A stretch of DNA of 64,000 nt from Candidatus Binatia bacterium (GTDB lineage: Bacteria > Desulfobacterota > Binatia > UBA9968 > JAJDTQ01): positions 3,946,752-4,010,751 of the forward strand of contig OX638375.1 in assembly GCA_951813575.1 (NCBI GenBank), in the 5' to 3' direction. The translations under genes were made by a program, and so were the position numbers. How positions within the stretch are numbered: the first letter of the stretch is position 1; every line of letters begins with the position of its first letter. The notes beneath the pieces were generated by a model. It made no database searches. It had not been told where the DNA came from and saw nothing but the letters and a program-made list of their open reading frames with translations. Below, piece by piece: positions 43,536 through 51,426 of the stretch.

Positions 43536-44704
43536 GCGCGCGCTTCCACTGGCGCCGCCTCCCGCACCACGGCCTCCATGCCGTAGACCCGCATGGCGTT
43601 TTCATAGAGCAGCTTGCGGCGGTCCTCCGGGGAGACCCCCTCCAGCACATGCTCCACGGCTTCCCACGAACGCGGGTAGAAGGAGGCCACGTGGGGGAAG
43701 TCCGATTCCCACATGAGGTTGTCCATGCCGATGTCGTGACGCAGCTTGATGCCCTCGGTCTCGAACCAGAAGTTGGTGAACATCTGCCGCCGCACCGCCT
43801 CGCTGGGACGGGTGCTCAACCCCTCGGTCCACAGGTGGCGCGATTCCCACTCGTGGTCGCAGGCTGCCAGGACGTAGTTGAGGCCGCCGATGCCCGCCTC
43901 CGCGAATACGAACTTGAGCCGCGGGAAACGCTCGGTGATGCCGCCGAAGACGAGTTGCGGGATGATCTGGGCCGGTGTCGTCGCCGAGGTGCTGGTCATG
44001 GCCGAATGGGCCTGACGCGGGGAGTAGCCGTTCCAGAAGCGGGTGGACCGGCCCGCCGACACGCCGCAGGAGCCATGGAAGTGCACCGGCACCTCCAGAC
44101 TCTGGCACGCGTCCCACACCGGGTCCCAGTAGGGATCGATGAGGTGGGGCAGCGAACCGGGCGTTTCGCCTTGCAGGTTGATGCCCCGGTGACCGGCCGC
44201 GGTGGCCCGTTCGACCTCGCCCCGGATGGTCGCCGGGTCGCTCAGGAACGGAATGATGGTGACCGGGAAGTAGCGGTCGCTCACCGTGGTCCATTCCGCC
44301 AGGGAATCGTTGTAGGCCCGCACGACATCCAGCTCGAACTCCGGGTCGTCGAGCTCGAAGAAGGTGCCGCCCGGCGGGTTGGGGAACAGCACCTCGGCGT
44401 CGATGCCGTCGGCGTCCAGCGCCTTGAGTCTTTGGACCGGATCGTACCCCAGCGCGGGCACGTCCGCCCAATGCTGCGGGTAGGTGGGGAAGGGGTCGCC
44501 CATGAGCGCCGGACAGTTGCCCACGTTGTCGCCCCGGGGCTTGCCGTACACGCACCAGCGGTCCACCCTCCGGCCGTCCTCCTCCACCTCCCTCACCTGT
44601 GGAATGCGCTCGCCCCACTTGGCCGAGGACATGCGCGAGGTGAACGCGTCACGGTCGAAGCCGCTGTGGGAATCCGCGCTGATCAGTCCGAACTTGATTT
44701 CCAT
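43532..44704 (-). CDS. Amidohydrolase-2 family protein
   Basis: A 390-aa amidohydrolase-2 protein with intact landmarks: LISADSHSGFDRDAF at the N-terminus, a central VHFHGS His, FVFAEAGIGG and the C-terminal NLMWESDFPHVASFYP with the conserved Asp. The start at 44704 gives the family N-terminus; longer readings run into the tctC gene. It is downstream of tctABC with 17 bases between, so it probably acts on the acid imported by that system. It partners a paralogue with a defective motif. Confidence 0.82.
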   Translation of the reverse strand: MEIKFGLISADSHSGFDRDAFTSRMSSAKWGERIPQVREVEEDGRRVDRWCVYGKPRGDNVGNCPALMGDPFPTYPQHWADVPALGYDPVQRLKALDADGIDAEVLFPNPPGGTFFELDDPEFELDVVRAYNDSLAEWTTVSDRYFPVTIIPFLSDPATIRGEVERATAAGHRGINLQGETPGSLPHLIDPYWDPVWDACQSLEVPVHFHGSCGVSAGRSTRFWNGYSPRQAHSAMTSTSATTPAQIIPQLVFGGITERFPRLKFVFAEAGIGGLNYVLAACDHEWESRHLWTEGLSTRPSEAVRRQMFTNFWFETEGIKLRHDIGMDNLMWESDFPHVASFYPRSWEAVEHVLEGVSPEDRRKLLYENAMRVYGMEAVVREAAPVEARA

Positions 44705-44721
44705 GGTCCGCTCCGCGAGCG

Positions 44722-45711
44722 CTACTTCAACTTGCCCACGTACTTGCGCTCGATGACGTGTTTGAGTTGCTTGGTGGTCTCGGCATTCAGTTCCAGAAAC
44801 GGTTTCAGGGTCTTCCGGAGCTCTTCCGGGCCGGTCCATTGGACCACGAGCTTCATTTTGGCGGCCTCCTTCTGCGCCTTCTCCAGCCCCGTGATCTTCT
44901 TGAGCGAGGCGCTCAGGTATTGCCGCCGGGCCTCGGGCACGCCGGGGGAGGTGACCACCGTGCCGAAGATGTCGGAGAAGGACAGGGCGTAGCTGCGCCA
45001 CGGCTCCTTGGCGCCCAGTTCCGCCAGCGACGGCACGTCGGGCGCGCGCTTGTCCTTGACGAAGGCAAACGCGATGTTGACCCTGTCCTTGAACCTCAGG
45101 CCGGTGGAAATGGACGCGGTGGTGGCGTCGAGCTCTCCACGCGCGATCGCCGCCATGCGTTCCGAGGAGCCGCCGTAGCCGGGCACGATGGTGATGGGCA
45201 GGTCGAACATCTCGGCGATCATGCCCTCGTTGAAGGGGGAGGAGGCGCCGATGCGGATGCGCTTGAGCTTGCGCAGTCCCTCGATGTCCGTCGGCAGATC
45301 CTTGCGCACCAGCACGGCGGTGTTGGTGCGGATGACGCGCCCCAGGTAACCGAACTTGTCGTAGTCATACTTCACACCCTTGCGGCCGAACATGTCGAAG
45401 GCCACCAGCTTGGTGTGCGCGGTTAGCAGCGACAGGCCGTCCGGCGGAAGCCGGAACAGCCGGTTGTAGCCGGCCACGCCGCCGCCCCCCGGCAGGTTCC
45501 GCACGATGGCCCTGGCTCCGGTGACCGCGGGCAGGTGCCGCGCCATCCAGCGGGCGCGGATGTCGAAGGTGCCGCCGGGCGAGTACTGCACCAGCATCGT
45601 GATGCGCTTGCCCTTGTAGAAGTCCGCGGCGTTTTCCGCCGCGCCGGCCTGGGCGGCGAGGAGCGCGACACAGGTCAAAGTCAGCCATGTCCAGGTGTTT
45701 CTCGAGTTCAT
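44722..45711 (-). CDS. tctC: TTT-family periplasmic binding protein TctC
   Basis: A 329-aa Bug/TctC-type binding protein for carboxylates. The signal peptide covers about residues 1-25 (LTCVALLAAQAGAAE). The mature N-terminus has ADFYKGKRITMLVQYSPGGTFD, the usual ligand-pocket glycine-rich loop, and IVRNLPGGGG. It is the last transport gene of a tctA-tctB-tctC unit, each on the minus strand. Ligands of the family include tricarboxylates and aromatic acids such as terephthalate. Confidence 0.87.
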   Translation of the reverse strand: MNSRNTWTWLTLTCVALLAAQAGAAENAADFYKGKRITMLVQYSPGGTFDIRARWMARHLPAVTGARAIVRNLPGGGGVAGYNRLFRLPPDGLSLLTAHTKLVAFDMFGRKGVKYDYDKFGYLGRVIRTNTAVLVRKDLPTDIEGLRKLKRIRIGASSPFNEGMIAEMFDLPITIVPGYGGSSERMAAIARGELDATTASISTGLRFKDRVNIAFAFVKDKRAPDVPSLAELGAKEPWRSYALSFSDIFGTVVTSPGVPEARRQYLSASLKKITGLEKAQKEAAKMKLVVQWTGPEELRKTLKPFLELNAETTKQLKHVIERKYVGKLK

Positions 45712-45823
45712 GGGATCCTCCCGGTTCGTACGGTCATCGGTTCGGTTCGTGTCACAATCCGTTCATTGCTATACGCGCGTCGCGGAGAGAATGTCAACGA
45801 AGGCCCTGGGAGTCGGTCGTAAG

Positions 45824-45865
45824 ATGGCGCCCTTCGACTTCGCTCCGCTACGTTCAGGGCGCCAT
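45824..45865. repeat. Dispersed hairpin repeat, CTTCGACTTCGC type (copy A)
   Basis: ATGGCGCCC (45824-45832) and GGGCGCCAT (45857-45865) flank TTCGACTTCGCTCCGCTACG, the same core as the repeats at 48080 and 49282. It lies just after the tctB stop and could end or stabilise the transcript. Confidence 0.6.
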
Positions 45866-45866
45866 T

Positions 45867-46370
45867 CTACGCTTTCCACCGATCGAGGACATGTCCAAGC
45901 AGGTTGTCCGGCCACCCCACGTGCAGGATGGCGTCGAACAGCCCCAGCACCAGCCCGGTCAAGAGCGCTGTCAGGACCACCGTCACGAGCCACCCCGCCC
46001 GGCTGAAACGCCTGAAATAGAACACCATGAACAGCGGGACCGACAACTTGAACCCGATGAGCAGGATCGCGGCCAGAAAGCCCAGGGCACACAGGTAGAA
46101 GGTCCCGGCCCGTTGCGCCACGAGGTGCGCGGGCACCGAGCGGTCCACCTCGATGTCGCGGATGCGTTCCCGCTGCCCGCCGTCTTCGTTCTGGCCGCCT
46201 TGAAAGAACGCGTCCTTGGCGAACTGCGCGGCAGCCACCAGCGACACGGGGATGGCGATGGTCAGGGGAAAGAGCCCGGTGGCGAAGGGCCATTGCCAGG
46301 CCGTGGCCACGGCCGCGGCCAGCAGTACCAGGAAGAACCCGTCGAACAGCAGGGAGAGGGTCTTTTGCAT
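45867..46370 (-). CDS. tctB: TTT-family small membrane subunit TctB
   Basis: A 167-aa membrane protein with about four hydrophobic segments (SLLFDGFFLVLLAAAVATAW, LFPLTIAIPVSLVAA and two more in the C-terminal half), the size and layout of TctB. It starts five bases after the tctA stop. Together with TctA and TctC it would form a proton- or sodium-driven carboxylate importer. Confidence 0.8.
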   Translation of the reverse strand: MQKTLSLLFDGFFLVLLAAAVATAWQWPFATGLFPLTIAIPVSLVAAAQFAKDAFFQGGQNEDGGQRERIRDIEVDRSVPAHLVAQRAGTFYLCALGFLAAILLIGFKLSVPLFMVFYFRRFSRAGWLVTVVLTALLTGLVLGLFDAILHVGWPDNLLGHVLDRWKA

Positions 46371-46374
46371 GGCC

Positions 46375-47862
46375 TCAGGAATTCGTGGCCGCGGCGGTCC
46401 GGTTGCGGTACTGCTGGATTGCCGGCGTGGCCAGCGCCGCGACGATCAGGAGAAACAGCACGATGACCCAGGGGCGCGACAGCCAGGTCCAGCCGTAGGT
46501 CAGAATCGAGATGTAGAGGTACTTCTCCACGGTGGAGCCGAGCACGAAGCCGATGATGAGGGGAGGGCGCGGCCATCCCTGCCGCTTCATGGTCCAGCCC
46601 AGCAGCCCGAAGAAGAGGAACAGGATGATGTCGGCGATGTGGCGGCGGGCCATGAACGCGCCGAGGAACATGATCACCAGCAGCACCGGCGCCAGGAGCT
46701 GGGCGCGGATGGTGGCGATGCGCGCCAGGTGGTCGGTGAACAGGAAGCAGGTGCCGGTGCCGATGATGTTGGCCAAGGCCAGGCTCCAGGCAATGGTGAA
46801 GATTACGTCAAGGTGCTGGTTCAGCATTTCGGGGCCCGGGGTGAGCCCCTGGATCTCCATGGCGCCGAGGAACAGCGCCATGCTGGTGCTGCCGGGGATG
46901 CCGAAGGCCAGGGTCGGGATCAGGCCGCCGCCGTCCTTGGCGTTGTTGGCGCTCTCCGGCGCGATGACGCCGCGGACGTCGCCGGTGCCGAAGCTCTCCG
47001 GGTTCTTCTCGGTATGCAGGGCGTGGCCATAAGCGAACCAGTCCACCACCAGCGTTCCGAGGCCCGGGATGATGCCGATCCATACCCCCAGGGTGGCGGA
47101 GCGGATCACCAGCCACCAGTGGCGGAAGGCGTCGCGCACGCCCTCCCAGCGGCCCCTGAGCCGGCCCAGGGCGCCCGCGTCGATGCTCTTGCCGGAAACC
47201 AGCAGGTCGGTGATCTCGGCCAGGCCGAACAGCCCCAGGGAGATGGGCACCACGTGGAAGCCGTCCCACAGGTAGACCTGGTCGAAGGTCCAGCGCTCCA
47301 CGCTCAGGATGGGGTCGGTGCCCACGGTGGCGAGAATGAGGCCGGAGCCGCCGGCGATGACGCCCTTCATCAGCGCCGAGCCGCTGAGGCTCGCCACCAT
47401 GCACACCCCCAGTACCGCCATCATGAAGAACTCCGGAGAGCCGAAGGTCAGTACCAGCGGACTCAGGATGGGGATGGACAGGGTGAGCAGCAGGGCGCCG
47501 AAGATGCCGCCCAGGGCGGACACGGTGAAGGCGGCGCCGAAGGCGCGGCCGGCCTCGCCGCGCTTGGCCATGGCGTGGCCGTCGATGATGGTGGCCTGGG
47601 AGCCCACGGTGCCGGGCACGGCGAAGAGCACCGAGGGGATGGTGTCGGAGGTGGTGGTCACCGCCAGCATGCCGATGATGAAGGCGAAGGCGGAGACGGC
47701 GTCCATGTCGAAGGTGAAGGGGAGCAGCAGCGCCAGCCCGGTAACTCCGCCGATGCCCGGGATGACCCCGAGCATGAGCCCGAGGAAGGTCCCGGCGAAC
47801 AGCATGAAGAGGTGCACCGGGTCGAGGATGTGGAGGCTGGCCTGCGCTATGGCGTCAAGCAT
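46375..47862 (-). CDS. tctA: TTT-family large membrane subunit TctA
   Basis: A 495-aa polytopic protein of the TctA family. The N-terminal GLMLGVIPGIGGVTGLALLLP is the conserved glycine-rich signature, and a second related block (GIIPGLGTLVVDWFAYGHA) lies in the middle. The start at 47862 (MLDAIAQ) is preferred over an in-frame ATG eight codons upstream. It is the first gene of the tctABC unit and carries the transport path. Confidence 0.9.
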   Translation of the reverse strand: MLDAIAQASLHILDPVHLFMLFAGTFLGLMLGVIPGIGGVTGLALLLPFTFDMDAVSAFAFIIGMLAVTTTSDTIPSVLFAVPGTVGSQATIIDGHAMAKRGEAGRAFGAAFTVSALGGIFGALLLTLSIPILSPLVLTFGSPEFFMMAVLGVCMVASLSGSALMKGVIAGGSGLILATVGTDPILSVERWTFDQVYLWDGFHVVPISLGLFGLAEITDLLVSGKSIDAGALGRLRGRWEGVRDAFRHWWLVIRSATLGVWIGIIPGLGTLVVDWFAYGHALHTEKNPESFGTGDVRGVIAPESANNAKDGGGLIPTLAFGIPGSTSMALFLGAMEIQGLTPGPEMLNQHLDVIFTIAWSLALANIIGTGTCFLFTDHLARIATIRAQLLAPVLLVIMFLGAFMARRHIADIILFLFFGLLGWTMKRQGWPRPPLIIGFVLGSTVEKYLYISILTYGWTWLSRPWVIVLFLLIVAALATPAIQQYRNRTAAATNS

Positions 47863-47886
47863 GGGGAGGTCCGATTTCCGGAACAC

Positions 47887-48188
47887 AACACTGGTTGCCC
47901 TGGTTCCGAGCCGAGAGGGGAGCGTCCCGGAAATCTGGAGACGGTACTGCCGGGTTTGTGACGAACTTCCTCGCGCCGATCGCGTCGTTGATCGTCGTGA
48001 CGTCCGCCCGCCGTCAACAGATTTCCGGGACGCCCCCCTCTCGGCTCTCCGCGCTGCGACGTGTTGTTGTGGGCGTCCCTCGACTTCGCTTCGCTACGCT
48101 CAGGACGAACGGGAGAAGGCTTCCAAACCGTTCGTCCTGAGCGTAGCGAAGCGAAGTCGAAGGACTCAGACTTCAGACGAAGGCCGCC
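47887..48188. other. Intergenic stretch with a long hairpin, no gene
   Basis: No gene was found between tctA and the bicupin. The only structured element is the 33-bp inverted repeat at 48080-48160. The remainder shows no convincing promoter, so tctABC may be read through from upstream or start here from an unrecognised promoter. Confidence 0.5.
48080..48160. repeat. 33-bp perfect inverted repeat, CTTCGACTTCGC type (copy B)
   Basis: The arms 48080-48112 and 48128-48160 are perfectly complementary over 33 bases, with a 15-base loop. The core TCGACTTCGCTTCGCTACGC recurs in shorter form at 45824 and 49282. It is probably a dispersed palindromic element of the REP/MITE kind; in RNA it would be a very stable stem between genes. 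Confidence 0.8.
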
Positions 48189-49244
48189 CTAGTCCTCCTC
48201 GCTGTAGAGGTTCAGGCTCTCCAGCACCGGGCGGTCGGTCACCGAGAACAGGATCGCGGGCTCGGTTTGGGAGTCGTTCTTGAAGTGGTGCCAGTGCCAC
48301 GACGGGACCACGAAGCAGTCCTGCTCCGTCCAGGTCATGGGGTTGCCGTTGTTCTTGTCCTTGCCCGCCACGGTGGTGCCGGCGCCCTGCATCACGTGGT
48401 AGATGGTGCTGCTCGTGTGGCGGTGGGGGCGGGTCGATTCGCCCGGGCGGAGCCATTGGACACGGCAGTCGATGGTGGGCATGGTGGGGCCGCCGGTGAC
48501 GGGGTTGGCGTATTGCAGCAGCACGCCGTCGTGGGGGTCGCCGTCCGAGGATCCCGCCAGTTGCTCCAGCACGGGCAGGGTGTCGCTCCACTTGTAGGTG
48601 TAGGGCAGGGCGTGGTTGCCGGGACTCTCGGTGAGCGGCCGCACCGCGCCGAGGCGGTGGCGGCTGTAGCCCTCGGCCTTGGTCACCGGCTGGGCCGGGC
48701 CCTCGCCGTAGTTCTCGTGGAAGTTGGCGTCCAGGTGGTTCATCAGGTGCACGTCGAGGACGTCGAGCCACACGATGTTGCTCTCGCCCTGGTTGTAATG
48801 GTCATGCCAGGTCCAGCTCGGCGTCAGCACGAGGTCGCCGGGCTCCATGTGCATCTCTTCTCCCTCCACCGTGGTGAACCCGGTGCCGTCGCCTTCCACC
48901 ACGAAACGCAAGGCCGCGGCCGTGTGCCGGTGGCACTCGGCGCGCTCCCCCGGCTTCACGAGTTGCACGGACATCTGGATGGTCCGGGTGGTGGACTTGA
49001 AGGCGGTGAGCCCTGGGTTTACGAGCTGTACCGTGCGGCGCTTGGCGGCCTCGTCGATGTGCCCGAGCTTCACCACCTCGCCGGATTCCATCAGGCAGGA
49101 ATAGACCACCGGCCAGCGCCACAGGTGGGGTTGGAGCGCCGGCGCGGGCTGGCGCGGCTGCCAGTGGCCGGCTAGGGAGTTCTCCGCCATGATGCGGTGC
49201 AGTTCCTCAAGCCGTGGATCGTCCGTGTTGACGGCTTCACTCAT
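48189..49244 (-). CDS. Bicupin, gentisate 1,2-dioxygenase-like (copy 3)
   Basis: A 351-aa two-cupin protein. First-domain ligands are CHRHTAA and WTWHDHYN; second-domain ligands are PHRHTSS and WHWHHFKN, both complete. The N-terminal helix and the PHLWRWPVVYSCLMESGEV stretch match the other copies. The start at 49244 follows AAGGAGACGATC. It lies between the PBP2-fold decarboxylase-like gene and tctABC, flanked on both sides by hairpin repeats. Confidence 0.8.
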   Translation of the reverse strand: MSEAVNTDDPRLEELHRIMAENSLAGHWQPRQPAPALQPHLWRWPVVYSCLMESGEVVKLGHIDEAAKRRTVQLVNPGLTAFKSTTRTIQMSVQLVKPGERAECHRHTAAALRFVVEGDGTGFTTVEGEEMHMEPGDLVLTPSWTWHDHYNQGESNIVWLDVLDVHLMNHLDANFHENYGEGPAQPVTKAEGYSRHRLGAVRPLTESPGNHALPYTYKWSDTLPVLEQLAGSSDGDPHDGVLLQYANPVTGGPTMPTIDCRVQWLRPGESTRPHRHTSSTIYHVMQGAGTTVAGKDKNNGNPMTWTEQDCFVVPSWHWHHFKNDSQTEPAILFSVTDRPVLESLNLYSEED

Positions 49245-49281
49245 GATCGTCTCCTTCACGCTCTGTGGCGGCTCTGTTTGG

Positions 49282-49324
49282 TTGGCGCCCTTCGACTTCG
49301 CTTCGCGAAGCCGAAGGGCGCCAA
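49282..49324. repeat. Dispersed hairpin repeat, CTTCGACTTCGC type (copy C)
   Basis: Arms 49282-49300 (TTGGCGCCCTTCGACTTCG) and 49306-49324 pair over 19 bases with one mismatch around a 5-base loop. It sits between two minus-strand genes and shares its core with the repeats at 45824 and 48080. Confidence 0.7.
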
Positions 49325-49372
49325 TTCGAAAAGCGCCAATTCTTCCTAATCTCCCCGACCCGTGAAATTCTC

Positions 49373-50329
49373 CTACACCCCCTCCAACGCCGCGGCTTCC
49401 GGATGGAAGAAACTCTCGTAGTCGAGTTTCTCCGAGGTCAGGCCGAACTGGTGTGCGAACGTCATCATGGTTTCCAGCGAACGCACGTTGTCCTGGATGT
49501 TGTAGGACCAGTAGTTCTCTCCCATGACCGCCCGCTGCTCGTCGATGGCCGCGGCCACCCACGAGGTGATGAGCACTTCCGGATCCGCGCCGTAGAGCCG
49601 GTCCAGCGCCACGTCGCGGGCTCGGCGGTACGCCTTCAACAGCTCTATGGGTGCGGTCGGATGCTGGTCGACGAAATCCTGCTTGAGGGTAACCATGTGG
49701 CTGATGGGGAAGATCCCCGTGGCCTTGTAGTAGTTGAGCTCCTCGTTCTTGTAGTCCCGGAACAGGCGTCGTACCCGCGGGTCGCGCCGGCTGATGGACG
49801 GCAGCACGTTGGGTTCGATGACCGCGTCGACTTCTCCCCCGAGCAGCATTTCATCCAGGGGCTCACCGGGCTGCGGCCCCAGGATGTGCGGCAGCGGCTC
49901 GACCTCGACGTCCGGCGCCCAGCTCGCGGCCTCCGGCCCGGGCATGCACCAGCGGATGCGCGCGAGGTCCACGCCGTAGTGGTCCTGGAGCGCCCCCCGC
50001 GCCCACACGCCGGCGGTGCTGCTGACGAACACGCGCTTTCCCTCCAGGTCCTTTGGAGTGTCGATGCCCGACGCGTTGTTGACGAAGATGTAGGCCAGCC
50101 GGAACTTGCGGTTGGGGTAAGCCGGGATCGACACGTACGGGTGCTCGCCCTTGCTCTTGGTGCGCATGAGGCCGCCGAAGCTGGCGTCCCACGCGTCGAT
50201 GGTCTCGGGTCCGTGAAAGTCGCTGATCTCGAGATCGAAACCCTCCACCTCGATGCTCCCGTCGACGAAGGGCCGGTTGGTGTCCACCTCGGGCTCCCGG
50301 AAACCGAGCCGGAGCTTGGGGTTCGCCAT
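49373..50329 (-). CDS. 4,5-dihydroxyphthalate decarboxylase-like PBP2-fold protein (copy 1)
   Basis: A 318-aa type-2 binding-fold protein without a signal peptide (MANPKLRLGFREPEVD). The pattern of an early acidic strand, YVSIPAYPNRKFRLAYIFV, DTPKDLEGKRVFVSSTAGVWARGALQD and KATGIFPISHM follows 4,5-dihydroxyphthalate decarboxylase (Pht5/OphC), an enzyme that evolved from binding proteins. The start at 50329 has GGGAGACAGATCC upstream; a longer frame would overlap the bicupin upstream. It lies between two bicupins, consistent with decarboxylation of an aromatic acid in the same pathway. Confidence 0.72.
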   Translation of the reverse strand: MANPKLRLGFREPEVDTNRPFVDGSIEVEGFDLEISDFHGPETIDAWDASFGGLMRTKSKGEHPYVSIPAYPNRKFRLAYIFVNNASGIDTPKDLEGKRVFVSSTAGVWARGALQDHYGVDLARIRWCMPGPEAASWAPDVEVEPLPHILGPQPGEPLDEMLLGGEVDAVIEPNVLPSISRRDPRVRRLFRDYKNEELNYYKATGIFPISHMVTLKQDFVDQHPTAPIELLKAYRRARDVALDRLYGADPEVLITSWVAAAIDEQRAVMGENYWSYNIQDNVRSLETMMTFAHQFGLTSEKLDYESFFHPEAAALEGV

Positions 50330-50358
50330 GGATCTGTCTCCCTTGTGTCTGTGGCGCG

Positions 50359-51393
50359 CTATCCGTCCTGACGCTCCGCCGGCGCGGTCTCCTTCATGAA
50401 AAAGCCGAGCTTGGTCTGTGCCGGCCAGTCGTCGATGGAGAACAGGATGGAATCGCCATGGTGACCGTTCTCGTGATGGTGCCACGTCCAGGCCGGCACC
50501 GCAAAGATGTCTCCCTGGCTCCACTCGAGCCGCTCGCCCTCGATGACGATGGCCCCTTCACCCTCGAACGCGTGGTAGAAGGTGTTGCTGTTGTGGCGGT
50601 GGCTCAGGGTAATCTGCCCCGCTCGCAGGAGTTGCGCGTGCCAGGCGATGGTGGGCAGCGTGGGGCCGCCGTCCACCGGGCTGGCGAGCATCAGGTGGGC
50701 GCCCTCGCAGGGGTCTTCCTCGCCGGCTTCCCGCAAGGCGCCCAGGGCGGCCCGGGTCTCGGCCCAGGGATAGCGCATGGGCGGCAGCGGAAAGGGCCTG
50801 CCGTGGGCCATGGGCCGCGCCAGCCCCCGGGTCCGGTCGCCGTAGCCGCTGGGCTTGCGGATCTCCTGGTAGGGCAGGTCTTCCGGGAGCCTTTCGTTGA
50901 GGTTCACCCCGCCGTTGTAGCCGTTGTCATAGCCGTCCACGTACAGGGCCGGCGCGGATCCCTGGTTCCAGTGGTCATGAAAGGTCCAGGACGGGCTGAT
51001 GATGACGTCGCCGCGCTCCATGGGAAAGGCCTCGAACTCGCAGACGAACGCGGCCTCCCGGGGCGCCTGGCACACCAGCCGCGTTTCGTTGCGCATGTTG
51101 CGGTGACCCTGGGTGCGCTCGCCGGGCATGAGGATCTGGACGTTCATCCAGATGGGAAAGCGGGTGGCCTCGATGCCGGTGACGGAACGCATGCCCGTCA
51201 TGCCCCTTGGGCCTACCGTGACGATTTCGCCGGAACGCAGGAGGCCCTGGTAGATTCCCTCCCAGCGCCAATGAGCGCCGGTGGCGCCGGTGCGCGGCGG
51301 CGCCATGCCCTCGCGCCGCAGCCCGGCGCCGGTCAGGTGGTGCCCGGCCAGGTACTTCTCGAGGTCTTCGTGGGTGCTGCCGACGCCGCTCAT
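50359..51393 (-). CDS. Bicupin, gentisate 1,2-dioxygenase-like (copy 4), N-site altered
   Basis: A 344-aa two-cupin protein. The second domain is complete (SHRHNSN and WTWHHHEN). In the first domain the His pair is changed to GHRNMRN, so the second His is Asn; the later His (SWTFHDHWN) remains. This copy may use only its C-terminal metal site. It ends in SIDDWPAQTKLGFFMKETAPA rather than the usual RPxLExxxLY-EE tail. It lies between an amidohydrolase and the PBP2-fold decarboxylase-like gene on the same strand. Confidence 0.78.
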   Translation of the reverse strand: MSGVGSTHEDLEKYLAGHHLTGAGLRREGMAPPRTGATGAHWRWEGIYQGLLRSGEIVTVGPRGMTGMRSVTGIEATRFPIWMNVQILMPGERTQGHRNMRNETRLVCQAPREAAFVCEFEAFPMERGDVIISPSWTFHDHWNQGSAPALYVDGYDNGYNGGVNLNERLPEDLPYQEIRKPSGYGDRTRGLARPMAHGRPFPLPPMRYPWAETRAALGALREAGEEDPCEGAHLMLASPVDGGPTLPTIAWHAQLLRAGQITLSHRHNSNTFYHAFEGEGAIVIEGERLEWSQGDIFAVPAWTWHHHENGHHGDSILFSIDDWPAQTKLGFFMKETAPAERQDG

Positions 51394-51426
51394 CGCAAGT
51401 CCTCCGTGCGCGTGGGGTCCCTCCGG

